The position numbers and the translations under genes are program-made. A DNA stretch of 48,767 nucleotides from a virus. The notes under the pieces were generated by a model. The model saw only the letters and a list, made by a program, of their open reading frames with translations, searched no databases and had not been told where the DNA came from. The stretch spans positions 1 to 48,767 of the IMG/VR virus record IMGVR_UViG_3300042863_000767; one strand, 5' to 3'. Shown here piece after piece: positions 41,649 to 48,767 of this stretch; position 1 is the first letter of the stretch, and each line of letters begins with the position of its first letter.

Positions 41649-42115
41649 TAATAGCCTCGTTTTTGACGGTTTTTATTCTCTTCTGCTTTTGCGAAATAAT
41701 AATTATATGCTGTTTTAGCATCTAGGCCAATTGATGCTGCATAATTAATAAAGAAATGTAATACATCGATCCATTCCATGAACAACTCTTTACGATCATC
41801 TTCTGATAGATCTGAAACTTTCATAGTTTCATATTTTGAGAAGTCTTTTTTCCAGTATTTCCATACTGCATTTCCAGAGCCATCTTTAATACCGCCAAGT
41901 GCATCTGTCATTTCATGTAACTCATCAATAACTGCGTGAGTATTAACATGCCAAAAATTCATTACTTCTCTAATTGACATTTCGTCAAACTTAATTCCAT
42001 AAGTTTTTTCTTGCATCTCTTTTTGATGCGACATAATATCTTCTAGGTGTGTTGTCGATTGGTCGTAAAAGTCTTGTACTTCTAGATCTTTACATTCATT
42101 GTCTATGTTTGCCAT
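41648..42115 (-). CDS. Dimeric all-alpha dUTPase / MazG-like NTP pyrophosphatase
   Basis: 155 residues. Helical metal-site motifs typical of the dUTPase_2 family are present: TYGIKF and HAVIDELHEMTDAL with paired acids, KYWKKD, and EWIDVLHFFINYAASIGLDAKTAYNYYFAKAEENKNRQKRGY. Such enzymes hydrolyse dUTP (sometimes dCTP) to dUMP, feeding thymidylate synthesis and keeping uracil out of DNA, or clearing the pool for a modified base. The gene precedes and overlaps the polymerase N-terminal fragment. Confidence 0.82.
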   Translation of the reverse strand: MANIDNECKDLEVQDFYDQSTTHLEDIMSHQKEMQEKTYGIKFDEMSIREVMNFWHVNTHAVIDELHEMTDALGGIKDGSGNAVWKYWKKDFSKYETMKVSDLSEDDRKELFMEWIDVLHFFINYAASIGLDAKTAYNYYFAKAEENKNRQKRGY

Positions 42116-42168
42116 TTTTTATTTTGTTATAGTATTAATATGAATATTTTTAATTTAGTTTCAGGTTT

Positions 42169-43065
42169 TTATTGGTCCATTTCCAAAACTTCTCCCCATC
42201 CTCTTTGAGAATTAACTGTTTCTTTTGTAGTCATCTGTTTTGGTTTAGGATCTCCACCTACATTCCAAAACCATGCACCTGGATTTCCATGTTTTTTCAT
42301 AAATTCCCATGCTTTTGCATCGTAGTTAGTAGCTGAAGGAAACGGTGGCATATATGCAGCATCTACATCTTGATTAAATTGTTTAGGATGTGACCATACA
42401 TTTGCTCTTCCTAATTCACCATCTTTGATATTACGCGCAACTGCCACTGCATTAAAGTCTGCATCTGGCCATGCGATTTGTAAAGCTCTTTGTAAAACTC
42501 CTGTTGAAATAGCAGACCAAACTTCTTTTGGGTATCCATGAGTCTCTGCAAGATCATATGCTACTTTAACTGCAGCAGCTGTAACTAATTCATGTTTTAA
42601 ACCTAATGGAATAAAAGTTGCATTGTTTTCTTCAGCCCATCTTTTTGCATGTGCATTCAGATTTGGCATTGCTGCGATTCTTTTAAATTTCATTTCAGCA
42701 CCGTTCTCAATACAAATAGCTTGATGATCTGAAATCTCTTTTTGAGATGGACTAAATAAGACCAATTTCTTATTGTACTTTTCAGCTAAGTATGCCAATG
42801 AAATTCCAGCAAAACCAAAACGAGGTTGAACGTATACTAATGTATCTGTTTGACATTTACTAACTAAGATGTCACCAAATCTACATTTAGATCCAAAGCC
42901 CATTAAATCTTCTCGAACTACGTTAAATCCATCATGTTCTACAATTTTAGGAGAATCGAATGGATCTTTCCAATCACCAGCTAAATCTAACCAAGCCTGT
43001 CTATTTGGCATCATTAGATTTAGATCTTGATTTCTATTACTGTTTGTGTGTTTATCGTGTGACAT
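42169..43065 (-). CDS. PLP-dependent enzyme-like protein, fold type II
   Basis: 298 residues. The segment VVREDLMGFGSKCRFGDILVS resembles the ACC-deaminase/D-cysteine desulfhydrase entry 'KREDL-x-GGNKxRK', placing Lys60 as the candidate Schiff-base lysine. Next come a Rossmann-like RFGFAGISLAYLAEKYNKKLVLFSP, a second domain, and VWSAISTGVLQRALQIAW, which suits the phosphate-binding loop. The protein is shorter than catabolic relatives. Substrate unknown; it sits between dUTPase and a LOG-type enzyme, so an amino-acid reaction tied to nucleotide chemistry is one inference. It could also be a non-catalytic homologue. Confidence 0.6.
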   Translation of the reverse strand: MSHDKHTNSNRNQDLNLMMPNRQAWLDLAGDWKDPFDSPKIVEHDGFNVVREDLMGFGSKCRFGDILVSKCQTDTLVYVQPRFGFAGISLAYLAEKYNKKLVLFSPSQKEISDHQAICIENGAEMKFKRIAAMPNLNAHAKRWAEENNATFIPLGLKHELVTAAAVKVAYDLAETHGYPKEVWSAISTGVLQRALQIAWPDADFNAVAVARNIKDGELGRANVWSHPKQFNQDVDAAYMPPFPSATNYDAKAWEFMKKHGNPGAWFWNVGGDPKPKQMTTKETVNSQRGWGEVLEMDQ

Positions 43066-43067
43066 AA

Positions 43068-43736
43068 TTAAAAGTTTGTTTTATCTGATAGTGTATCTGA
43101 ATTAATAAATGTTTTATGATATTCCATGATTTTGTCTCTGGCTTCTTCTGCGCTATCTACGATTCTAAATAGATCAAAATCTTTATCACTCATTTTACCA
43201 TTTTCAAGAACAGTATTTCTAAGCCAATCTACTAATCCTGTCCAGTATTCTTTACCAACTAGGACTATTGGATATTTTACGTTGTGTCCACATTGTGCTA
43301 ATGTAATGGCTTCAAATAATTCATCCATTGTACCAAGACCTCCAGGAAATACTGCAAATGCCTGTGAGTATTTTAAGAACATAACTTTACGTGTAAAGAA
43401 ATATCTACATTCAATACCAAGATCAACATACTTATTCATTCCTGCTTCAAATGGTAATTCAATTCCAATTCCAATAGATTTACCACCAACTTCTTTTGCG
43501 CCGTGATTAGCTGCTGCCATAATACCTGGACCACCACCAGTAATTACTCCAAAACCTTCACAAGCTATTAACTTACCAAATAATTTTGCCTCTTCATACC
43601 ATTTAGTTCCAACTTTGGTTCTTGCACTTCCGAATACGGAAATACATGGGCCCAGTTCGCTAAATGTATCAAATCCTTTTGTAAATTCTCCTTGAATTCT
43701 TAGGATTTGCCATGCATCTTCTGCTTTATTTTTCAT
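43068..43736 (-). CDS. LOG-family nucleoside 5'-monophosphate phosphoribohydrolase
   Basis: 222 residues. The Rossmann-type LOG family (once called lysine decarboxylase-like) hydrolyses the N-glycosidic bond of nucleoside monophosphates. Signature motifs are intact: SVFGSART, GVITGGGPGIMAAANHGAKEVGG (about residues 64-86), then FFTRKVMFLKYSQAFAVFPGGLGTMDELFEAITLAQCG with PGG-x-GT-x-x-E at about 131-139. Bacterial enzymes act on AMP or cytokinin nucleotides. In a phage, salvage of host nucleotides or removal of an unwanted nucleotide is plausible. It lies between the paralogous pair and the PLP-like gene. Confidence 0.88.
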   Translation of the reverse strand: MKNKAEDAWQILRIQGEFTKGFDTFSELGPCISVFGSARTKVGTKWYEEAKLFGKLIACEGFGVITGGGPGIMAAANHGAKEVGGKSIGIGIELPFEAGMNKYVDLGIECRYFFTRKVMFLKYSQAFAVFPGGLGTMDELFEAITLAQCGHNVKYPIVLVGKEYWTGLVDWLRNTVLENGKMSDKDFDLFRIVDSAEEARDKIMEYHKTFINSDTLSDKTNF

Positions 43737-43747
43737 TTTCTTTATTT

Positions 43748-44875
43748 TTATTCGTTAGGATAATCTTTACCCCACAAGTATCGTGTTGTTTCAGCATTTA
43801 CTACAACATTTTCTGTGGGATGTTTTGCTAAATTGAATGCTCCATCAAAAATCCATGTGTATGGAATTCTCTTAGTTGGAGATTTAATGTCATGACTAAT
43901 TGCAATGTGTTTGTAAAAGAAACATGTTTTATCTTCTACATTTAACATCTTTTGACTAGTCATCGGGTTATTTGGATGATTAGCTAAAATATTCATTTGT
44001 TCGATCCACATTTCAGCATACTTATTTTCTGCTATAAATTGTCCATCTTTGTCAATAGAATATTTTACTTTACCATTTAAGTTTGGTCCTCCAAAGATTT
44101 GCATCATACCGTCAAAGTGTCCTGTTCCACCAAAAAGAATTGACTCAGGATCTACAAGATCTGGTCTACTCATTGCAACATAACGTGCAGTGTTCTTACA
44201 TGGATATAATGGACTTCTAAAGTTTTGGTGTTCTTTAAAATACTTTTCTAGAATTTTTGCAAATTCCATCATTGTATATGGTCTCTCTAGATTTTCTAAA
44301 ACATGAGCCATTTCTTTGGCAGCTTTCTTAGGTCCATCTAATAACCAATCTTTAACTTGTGTACCTTTAGGATAATAGATTTGAAATAGATCATTACGTG
44401 CATGTCTGTTTTCAACAAAGTGTTCTCTTGTTTTTTCTTCACCTTCATTAATCAACCTCATAATAGTTCCCCAATGTTCATTACTGAATGAGAATACAAT
44501 CGTATAATAAAGAAGCTTTTCTAGATCTGTTTCATTTTGCATCATATAACAATATGGATGCTCGTGCCAGTGTAATCTGTGGGAAAATATTTGATAATCT
44601 TCCGATAATAATTTATCTTGTCTCTTATCAAACGCATGACAAAATTCAAAGAATTTATCAAAACGTTGTTCTTGAGTCCAATCTTTCATCCAGCTTTCCT
44701 TAGGTTTACCATTATGCATGATAATATCAGAAGTGCCTTCATATGAAATATTGTCATAAACCATATTAGTGTCATCTTCAAATTCAAATAATTTATTCTG
44801 AATTATACTTGACACTTTTCTTTTAGGTTCAATATCACATTGAGGTTCTCTTACTACTTGTTGGTCGTTAATCAT
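43748..44875 (-). CDS. Putative aGPT-PPlase / amino-acid:DNA transferase-like protein, paralogue A
   Basis: 375 residues; family call tentative. The C-terminal half has ARYVAMSRPDL, ESILFGGTGHFDGMMQIF (about residues 244-261) and LNVEDKTCFFYKH (311-323). These recall the glycosylase-like helical domain of thymine-hypermodification proteins (GPGA/GTG turn and the later 'vEH-x-x-C-x-F-x-K' motif, from memory). It aligns without gaps to the neighbouring paralogue from residue 224 to 275. The N-terminal part is acidic, with His/Trp-rich HRLHWHEHPYCYMM. Its start overlaps the paralogue's stop as ATGA, so they are probably made together, perhaps as a complex. Confidence 0.5.
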   Translation of the reverse strand: MINDQQVVREPQCDIEPKRKVSSIIQNKLFEFEDDTNMVYDNISYEGTSDIIMHNGKPKESWMKDWTQEQRFDKFFEFCHAFDKRQDKLLSEDYQIFSHRLHWHEHPYCYMMQNETDLEKLLYYTIVFSFSNEHWGTIMRLINEGEEKTREHFVENRHARNDLFQIYYPKGTQVKDWLLDGPKKAAKEMAHVLENLERPYTMMEFAKILEKYFKEHQNFRSPLYPCKNTARYVAMSRPDLVDPESILFGGTGHFDGMMQIFGGPNLNGKVKYSIDKDGQFIAENKYAEMWIEQMNILANHPNNPMTSQKMLNVEDKTCFFYKHIAISHDIKSPTKRIPYTWIFDGAFNLAKHPTENVVVNAETTRYLWGKDYPNE

Positions 44876-46080
44876 AGTTTACTTACCATTTTTTTATAAT
44901 CTTCTACTGAAACTCCAGCAGCTTGTAATATCTTGTCATCTGATGGAAACGAAGTCATACCATTGAAAGTCTCTACAAGACCTAAATCTAACATAGCTTT
45001 TTGTCTACCAAATGGATGATCGTTTATTGATGAAGAGTTCCACAGAGTGTCCATGTTGATGTGGGCATAGTCTGCTCCCGGTCTTAAGTAGTTTTCGATC
45101 CATCTAATATAATCGCAGGCCACATCTTCTGCGTTATATGGCAATGATCCTGTATCTTCATAGATCTTATTCATAACAGAATCTAAGAATTCTTCGCTTT
45201 TCTTGCCACCACCTGAAATTGGATCTGCCAAATAACCAATACATTCTACTGCATTTGTTCCATAATAAAACATAGATTCTCTGTTCATATATTCTGGGAA
45301 CCAATCTGCAACATCTGCAATTACTGCAGCGTATTGAAATCTATAAGCTCTTAAACCATTGTCTGCATTCCACTTAAACATCCAATCACCCAATTCTCTT
45401 AAGTCTTTTTTATCACCTGTTGTTAGATATGTTGCCATATCTCTTGCTAATCTTGGTGCATATTCACATAAGAAATAATCTCCACCTCGTTTGTAAACAT
45501 ATTCTGGTTTTTTAAACGATGACATACCTACAAAACTATCTTCATCTGATGTTGGTGTAGGTGGTTTTGGGAATGCCGGAAATTGATAACCAACTGAAGT
45601 ATAAAATGGCGTTGGATGATACTTAACTTTCTCACACATTTCTTCAATCGTATTACAATCATGTAAAGATGGCAATATTGTGTTGTGATAACCAGAAGGT
45701 TTGGTTGCATAATTAATTGCAGATCCACAAACTCTGTGTAATATAAACACATAAAGCCAATCTTCTAATCCAAATACTCTTTGTTTGTTTGTCCAATTAT
45801 TTGCAATCTCAAATCTTTGTGGTGTGTAAAGTCCTGCATCCATACGAGACCAATATGGATGATCTTCTGTCCAACCATAAAAACAATCATTGATGATGGC
45901 TGAGAATCCTGCAAATTTACGTTCTACTACATCATATAATTCAATATGGTGCATTAACTCGTCATTAACATCACTTTCATGATGAGGAATATGACCTAAA
46001 TTACTAAGCTCTTGTTGTTTAAGTGCAAGATCATAATATCTTAGGAATTCTTCATAGTATCTGGTAGTTTTTATTTGCAT
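44872..46080 (-). CDS. Putative aGPT-PPlase / amino-acid:DNA transferase-like protein, paralogue B
   Basis: 402 residues; family call tentative. Features include GLEDWLYVFILHRVCGSAINY in the first third, GLRAYRFQYAAVIADVADWFPEY (about 242-264), ESMFYYGTNAVECIGYL (268-284) and NAEDVACDYIRWIENYLRPG (317-335). The E-D-x-x-C-x-[YF]-x-[RK] spacing is the same as in the following gene, and both have [DN]-x-ES-x-[FL]-x-[YG]-GT. I read these as variants of the helix-hairpin-helix and 'EH-x-x-C' motifs of the HMUDK_hel/aGPT-PPlase superfamily. Catalysis and substrate are unproven. Confidence 0.5.
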   Translation of the reverse strand: MQIKTTRYYEEFLRYYDLALKQQELSNLGHIPHHESDVNDELMHHIELYDVVERKFAGFSAIINDCFYGWTEDHPYWSRMDAGLYTPQRFEIANNWTNKQRVFGLEDWLYVFILHRVCGSAINYATKPSGYHNTILPSLHDCNTIEEMCEKVKYHPTPFYTSVGYQFPAFPKPPTPTSDEDSFVGMSSFKKPEYVYKRGGDYFLCEYAPRLARDMATYLTTGDKKDLRELGDWMFKWNADNGLRAYRFQYAAVIADVADWFPEYMNRESMFYYGTNAVECIGYLADPISGGGKKSEEFLDSVMNKIYEDTGSLPYNAEDVACDYIRWIENYLRPGADYAHINMDTLWNSSSINDHPFGRQKAMLDLGLVETFNGMTSFPSDDKILQAAGVSVEDYKKMVSKL

Positions 46081-46081
46081 A

Positions 46082-46231
46082 TTACTTAATTACTTTCCAA
46101 TTAAAAGGATCTCTATTTCTTTGATATTGCATCATAGACCATTCTAATTCATTTGTTTTAATTTCTAATATCTCTATCGTACCATTAGTGTACGTTATTT
46201 CTATTTTGTATTTTTCGTCATTCTTTTCCAT
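46082..46231 (-). CDS. Small hypothetical protein (49 aa)
   Basis: ATG at 46231, stop at 46082, 1 base before the next start. The product reads as beta-strand then helix (KYKIEITYTNGTIEILEI, then NELEWSMMQYQRNRDPFNW). Tight packing between two real genes and normal codon use support it. Its place directly before the paralogous pair suggests a shared unit. No family is recognised. Confidence 0.65.
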   Translation of the reverse strand: MEKNDEKYKIEITYTNGTIEILEIKTNELEWSMMQYQRNRDPFNWKVIK

Positions 46232-46232
46232 T

Positions 46233-47306
46233 TTAAAAAAGTGCAAGCGTTTGTTTAATTAGTTTTTTGTTAGGTTCATTCTTAGCAACATCCCATCTGT
46301 AAAATTCACGGGCAATGTGTACTGATTTTGGTTTTTCCATAACATCAAATGTCAATTCGTTAAGTGCATTAAAATACACTTCTGGATGTTTATATGATTT
46401 CCATCCATTTCTTTGACACATATCATCGATAGATGAATTAATTTCTTTGACTAAAGCTGCACGTTCTGACCAAGTTCCAGTGTATGGTGTTCCTTTATAG
46501 TAACCTGTTTTAGGCAACACTCTTGATTCATTTTCAATAGGTAAACAATGTACTACTTCAATATTGGTAACACCACGTTCTTGTAGTTTCAATAATTCTT
46601 GCTCATATTTAATCATAAGATTTTTAACAGAAGCTGAAGGATTATCTTGTCTCATTAAATGGTGTCTTACGTCAATATTACCCATATAAACCCTAAGATC
46701 AGTAATCCATGGGTATACATATGTGTCTAATCCTCGTTTAAGTGCACCGTGCATAGTTAAACCATCATGACGTTGAGTCATGTAACCTGGAGAATATTGG
46801 CTAAATGAATGGCTATCACCAAAACAAAGTTTTTCTGTTTTAGCAATGTGATCAATTCTTGGAATATCGTTTGCACAAATTTCTCTTATTGATTCAATAT
46901 CTGGTTCGATAGATTTAAATAAGTCAGTTCCCGTTTTAAGTCTTTGTTCAATAAGTGTAGCAATACATGGCATATCATGATGTAAACTATACATCTGTGC
47001 ACCGCTTTTGATACGAATTAATTGGTGGTACAAATCATCGTTCGCACCACCAAAAATATTAAAAGTACCTTTGAATTCCATACCATGTTCGATAAGAATA
47101 CAATCGTAATCTTGCCATTTGGTTTCGGTATCTGTGATAACGTCTACTCTTTCAAATCCCAAGTTGGTTATTTGATTAGCTAAATGAAATGCCCAACCAC
47201 TTTTGTGTGAGCTTTCCTTTGGACTTAATTTACCAACTAAGGCTGCAATCGCTATACGAGACGACTTATCGGTAACATAGTCTGTTAAGTACTTAAATTC
47301 TGACAT
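46233..47306 (-). CDS. SGNH-hydrolase-like protein with N-terminal Rossmann-like domain
   Basis: 357 residues. Residues 1 to about 150 form an alpha/beta domain (RIAIAALVGKLSPKESSHKSGWAFH, then VDVITD and DYDCILIEHGMEF) that recalls glycosyltransferase-like folds. The second part has LCFGDSHSFSQY (block I Ser), YMGNIDVRHHL (block III Asn and His) and a closing DVMEKPKSVHIAREFY with a possible catalytic Asp/His. SGNH enzymes are esterases or acyl transferases. It begins the unit that includes the paralogous pair, so it may process an acyl group on a nucleotide or glycan; substrate unknown. Confidence 0.55.
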   Translation of the reverse strand: MSEFKYLTDYVTDKSSRIAIAALVGKLSPKESSHKSGWAFHLANQITNLGFERVDVITDTETKWQDYDCILIEHGMEFKGTFNIFGGANDDLYHQLIRIKSGAQMYSLHHDMPCIATLIEQRLKTGTDLFKSIEPDIESIREICANDIPRIDHIAKTEKLCFGDSHSFSQYSPGYMTQRHDGLTMHGALKRGLDTYVYPWITDLRVYMGNIDVRHHLMRQDNPSASVKNLMIKYEQELLKLQERGVTNIEVVHCLPIENESRVLPKTGYYKGTPYTGTWSERAALVKEINSSIDDMCQRNGWKSYKHPEVYFNALNELTFDVMEKPKSVHIAREFYRWDVAKNEPNKKLIKQTLALF

Positions 47307-47312
47307 ATGATA

Positions 47313-47615
47313 TTATTTAATAGGATCTTCTGATTCACCATAACCATGCTTTTCAACATAGTTGTCAAGAGCACCTAAGTATGCAACTGCATCTAATAGA
47401 TTATCTTGTTTATAATTATATGAATGACGACTCAATTTAAGTGCAACTAAAGCTGCATACATGTCAGATCCATTCATTTCTTTACCAGTCATGCCATTAA
47501 AAATCATTGCAGCTCTTCGCATACCTTCTTCGAAAGGTCCGTACATGCGTTCTTTTTCTTCTGAGCGTTCGTTAACAATTTTGTTAGCTTCTTCTAAAAT
47601 ATTAGTTTTGTTCAT
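47313..47615 (-). CDS. Small conserved phage protein (DUF6378-like)
   Basis: 100 residues. The helical pattern with a KERMYGPFEEGMRRAAMIF core, ALVALKLSRHSYNYKQDNLLDAVAYLGALDNYV resembles a small family of phage proteins of unknown function (DUF6378, from memory), related in shape to MazG-like helices. Lys, Arg and the final D-x-x-D-A acids could form a metal site. Located at the start of the nucleotide-metabolism block, after a -10-like TATAAT sequence. Confidence 0.65.
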   Translation of the reverse strand: MNKTNILEEANKIVNERSEEKERMYGPFEEGMRRAAMIFNGMTGKEMNGSDMYAALVALKLSRHSYNYKQDNLLDAVAYLGALDNYVEKHGYGESEDPIK

Positions 47616-47626
47616 GTGAAGTGTTT

Positions 47627-47649
47627 ATTATTATATGTATTAGCCTTAT
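47627..47649 (+). repeat. Left arm of an inverted repeat flanking the 66-residue gene
   Basis: Matches the reverse complement of 47886-47910 along its full 23 bases, apart from a 2-base AT insertion in the right arm. Shared core: TTAGCCTTAT. Confidence 0.7.
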
Positions 47650-47666
47650 TTTGTTTCGTTTTGCCT

Positions 47667-47867
47667 TTAATAAAGTTGAGCAAACACTGATTCGTTTACA
47701 AATTGGCTATCTTCATTTAAAATATCCAACTCTTCTTCGGTCATTTCACGACCATCATAATCAGCTGATTCAATGTAAGCATCACAGAAATCTCCATAAT
47801 CTTCCATATCAATTCCTCCAACAAATACGTTGTCAATCTTACTGTAATCTAATTCTATCTTTGTCAT
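47667..47867 (-). CDS. Small acidic protein (66 aa), conserved-phage type
   Basis: 66 residues, strongly acidic (Asp/Glu-rich), with the phrase DAYIESADYDGREMTEEELDILNED. I recall similar short phage and bacterial proteins of unknown role with this 'ESADY-x-GR' core, but give no family. The start ATG at 47867 follows an A-rich leader. The gene lies alone between the two arms of an inverted repeat. The negative charge could mimic DNA, as some anti-host proteins do; this is only a thought. Confidence 0.75.
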   Translation of the reverse strand: MTKIELDYSKIDNVFVGGIDMEDYGDFCDAYIESADYDGREMTEEELDILNEDSQFVNESVFAQLY

Positions 47868-47885
47868 AATGTGTTTGTTTTAATT

Positions 47886-47910
47886 ATAAGGCTAATATAC
47901 ATATAATAAT
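47886..47910 (-). repeat. Right arm of an inverted repeat flanking the 66-residue gene
   Basis: Reverse-complement match to 47627-47649 with one 2-base insertion. It lies 19 bases before the ATG and contains TATAAT-like elements, so it may be a promoter copy rather than a transposable end. Confidence 0.7.
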
Positions 47911-47941
47911 TGACATAAAAAAATATTAATAATAAAAGTTA

Positions 47942-48595
47942 TTAACAATTTTCTAGACTATCAGGATAGTACAATAGGGTTGGATTCTTCTTTTGAATGT
48001 CTAATTCAGGATAAGCCTCTTTAAACTTCATCACATCAAACTTCTTAGTGATTAAATGGTGTCCATTTTTAGTTGGAATAATCGCTTCAATCTTTGGTCC
48101 AACTTCATATCCAATTGGCATTCCTGCTTCATCAAATTTAACTTTAGTAATTGGTGCACAATTATATTCAATATAAGCCATCATTACTGGACTAGCTTCC
48201 ATCATATCATCTACATCAATGATCCATCTTTTCTCTTGAGTTTTGATTTGACCAACAACTGAATCAAATAATCCTTTTTGGTTATTGTTACCATCTTGAA
48301 TTCTTTGAGCCAATGCAACCATCATGTTGAGTGATACATCAAAGTGATTTTGTTTTTGTACATGGATGTAAGCACGTGCCTTAAACATCTCACATAATTG
48401 AATAATCTCATCCCATCTGCGTTCCAAATGGTCAATACTTTCAATACAATAAGTCTTAATAGTTCGTACTGATTGATGATTATCTCGTTCGCCTTCAGGT
48501 TGATCTTTCTTACGTTTAAAAACATAAAGCATATAAAAGTCACCCTTCTTTTCGAAGTTCAATAAAGGTCTAATTAATTCTAAATTGTTTATCAT
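47942..48595 (-). CDS. Hypothetical protein, weak resemblance to archaeo-eukaryotic primase fold
   Basis: 217 residues. RTIKTYCIESIDHLERRWDEI is followed by ARAYIHVQKQN, a helix, then KRWIIDVDDMM and IIPTKNGHHLITKKFD. The D-x-D pair followed later by a Gly-His-His strand recalls motifs I and II of AEP primases, but other motifs are not evident. T4 uses a DnaG-type primase, none of which is seen here. Alternatively it is an unrelated phage protein common in this host group. Function unproven. Confidence 0.55.
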   Translation of the reverse strand: MINNLELIRPLLNFEKKGDFYMLYVFKRKKDQPEGERDNHQSVRTIKTYCIESIDHLERRWDEIIQLCEMFKARAYIHVQKQNHFDVSLNMMVALAQRIQDGNNNQKGLFDSVVGQIKTQEKRWIIDVDDMMEASPVMMAYIEYNCAPITKVKFDEAGMPIGYEVGPKIEAIIPTKNGHHLITKKFDVMKFKEAYPELDIQKKNPTLLYYPDSLENC

Positions 48596-48599
48596 AATT

Positions 48600-48752
48600 T
48601 TATTTGTTTTTAGCTAAACCACCGTTTTTAATTGTAAAATTTTCCATGATGTATTCATCATATCCTCCCGCAATAATAGATCTATTTTGGTCAGATTGTT
48701 CAATTAAACTCTGCATCTCATTCTCATTATAATATTGAGATTGATAACTCAT
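48600..48752 (-). CDS. Small hypothetical protein, possibly cut by the window edge
   Basis: From ATG 48752 the product has 50 residues (polar, Gln/Asn/Tyr-rich, ending GGLAKNK). The frame is open to the right edge, so the true start may lie outside the window. No family recognised. Stop at 48600 is 5 bases before the next gene. Confidence 0.55.
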   Translation of the reverse strand: MSYQSQYYNENEMQSLIEQSDQNRSIIAGGYDEYIMENFTIKNGGLAKNK

Positions 48753-48767
48753 GAATAATTCTCTTAA

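Noticed and set aside
45528-45752. Alternative minus-frame ORF inside the 402-residue paralogue
   Set aside because: Wrong frame inside a well-supported gene, with composition unlike the neighbours.

Overview
The window is a 48.8 kb stretch of an AT-rich, lytic T4-like contractile-tailed phage genome (Caudoviricetes). It carries homologues of T4 terminase, portal, protease, capsid, sheath, tube, clamp, clamp loader, helicase, recombinase, RNase H, gp46/gp47, late sigma factor and family B polymerase. I see no Shine-Dalgarno sequences; start codons follow A/T-rich leaders. That is typical of Bacteroidota translation, so a flavobacterial-type host is inferred, not shown. All genes but one run on the minus strand, so transcription goes from right to left. 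No tRNA, CRISPR array, integrase or insertion sequence was found, and no gene-free stretch exceeds 300 bases.

Right end to about 41.6 kb: small hypothetical genes, then a block that looks metabolic: an SGNH-like protein, two overlapping paralogues that I tentatively place in the aGPT-PPlase / amino-acid:DNA-transferase superfamily, a LOG-type phosphoribohydrolase, a fold-type II PLP-like enzyme and a dimeric dUTPase. This is the best candidate for an undescribed system, probably modified-nucleotide or DNA-base chemistry.

41.6-28.3 kb: replication, recombination and nucleotide genes. The DNA polymerase is split in two: exonuclease plus palm motif A at 40.2-41.6 kb, and motifs B and C plus thumb at 35.2-36.4 kb. 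nrdB, nrdA and the sliding clamp lie between the halves. The nrdA-clamp gap holds two terminator hairpins and an 18-base match to the universally conserved 23S rRNA helix 69-71 region. Below this come UvsX, a 2OG-Fe(II) dioxygenase, the gp41 helicase, a possible gp33, gp47 and gp46.

28.3-16.6 kb: head genes. These are a gp15-like protein, a coiled-coil protein, the gp55-type late sigma factor, gp4-like and gp2-like proteins, portal, a small acidic core protein, a protease-scaffold fusion, major capsid protein and an acidic repeat protein. The only plus-strand gene (16.6-17.1 kb) lies between this block and gp44.

16.5 kb to the left end: gp44 and RNase H, several neck-region proteins, small and large terminase, sheath, tube, a small ribbon-helix-helix-like protein, a pair of overlapping tail-assembly genes and a very large hydrophobic tape-measure-like protein running off the left edge. 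The minus-strand motif GATATATAA recurs upstream of structural genes and of nrdB and is proposed as the late promoter read by the gp55-like factor.
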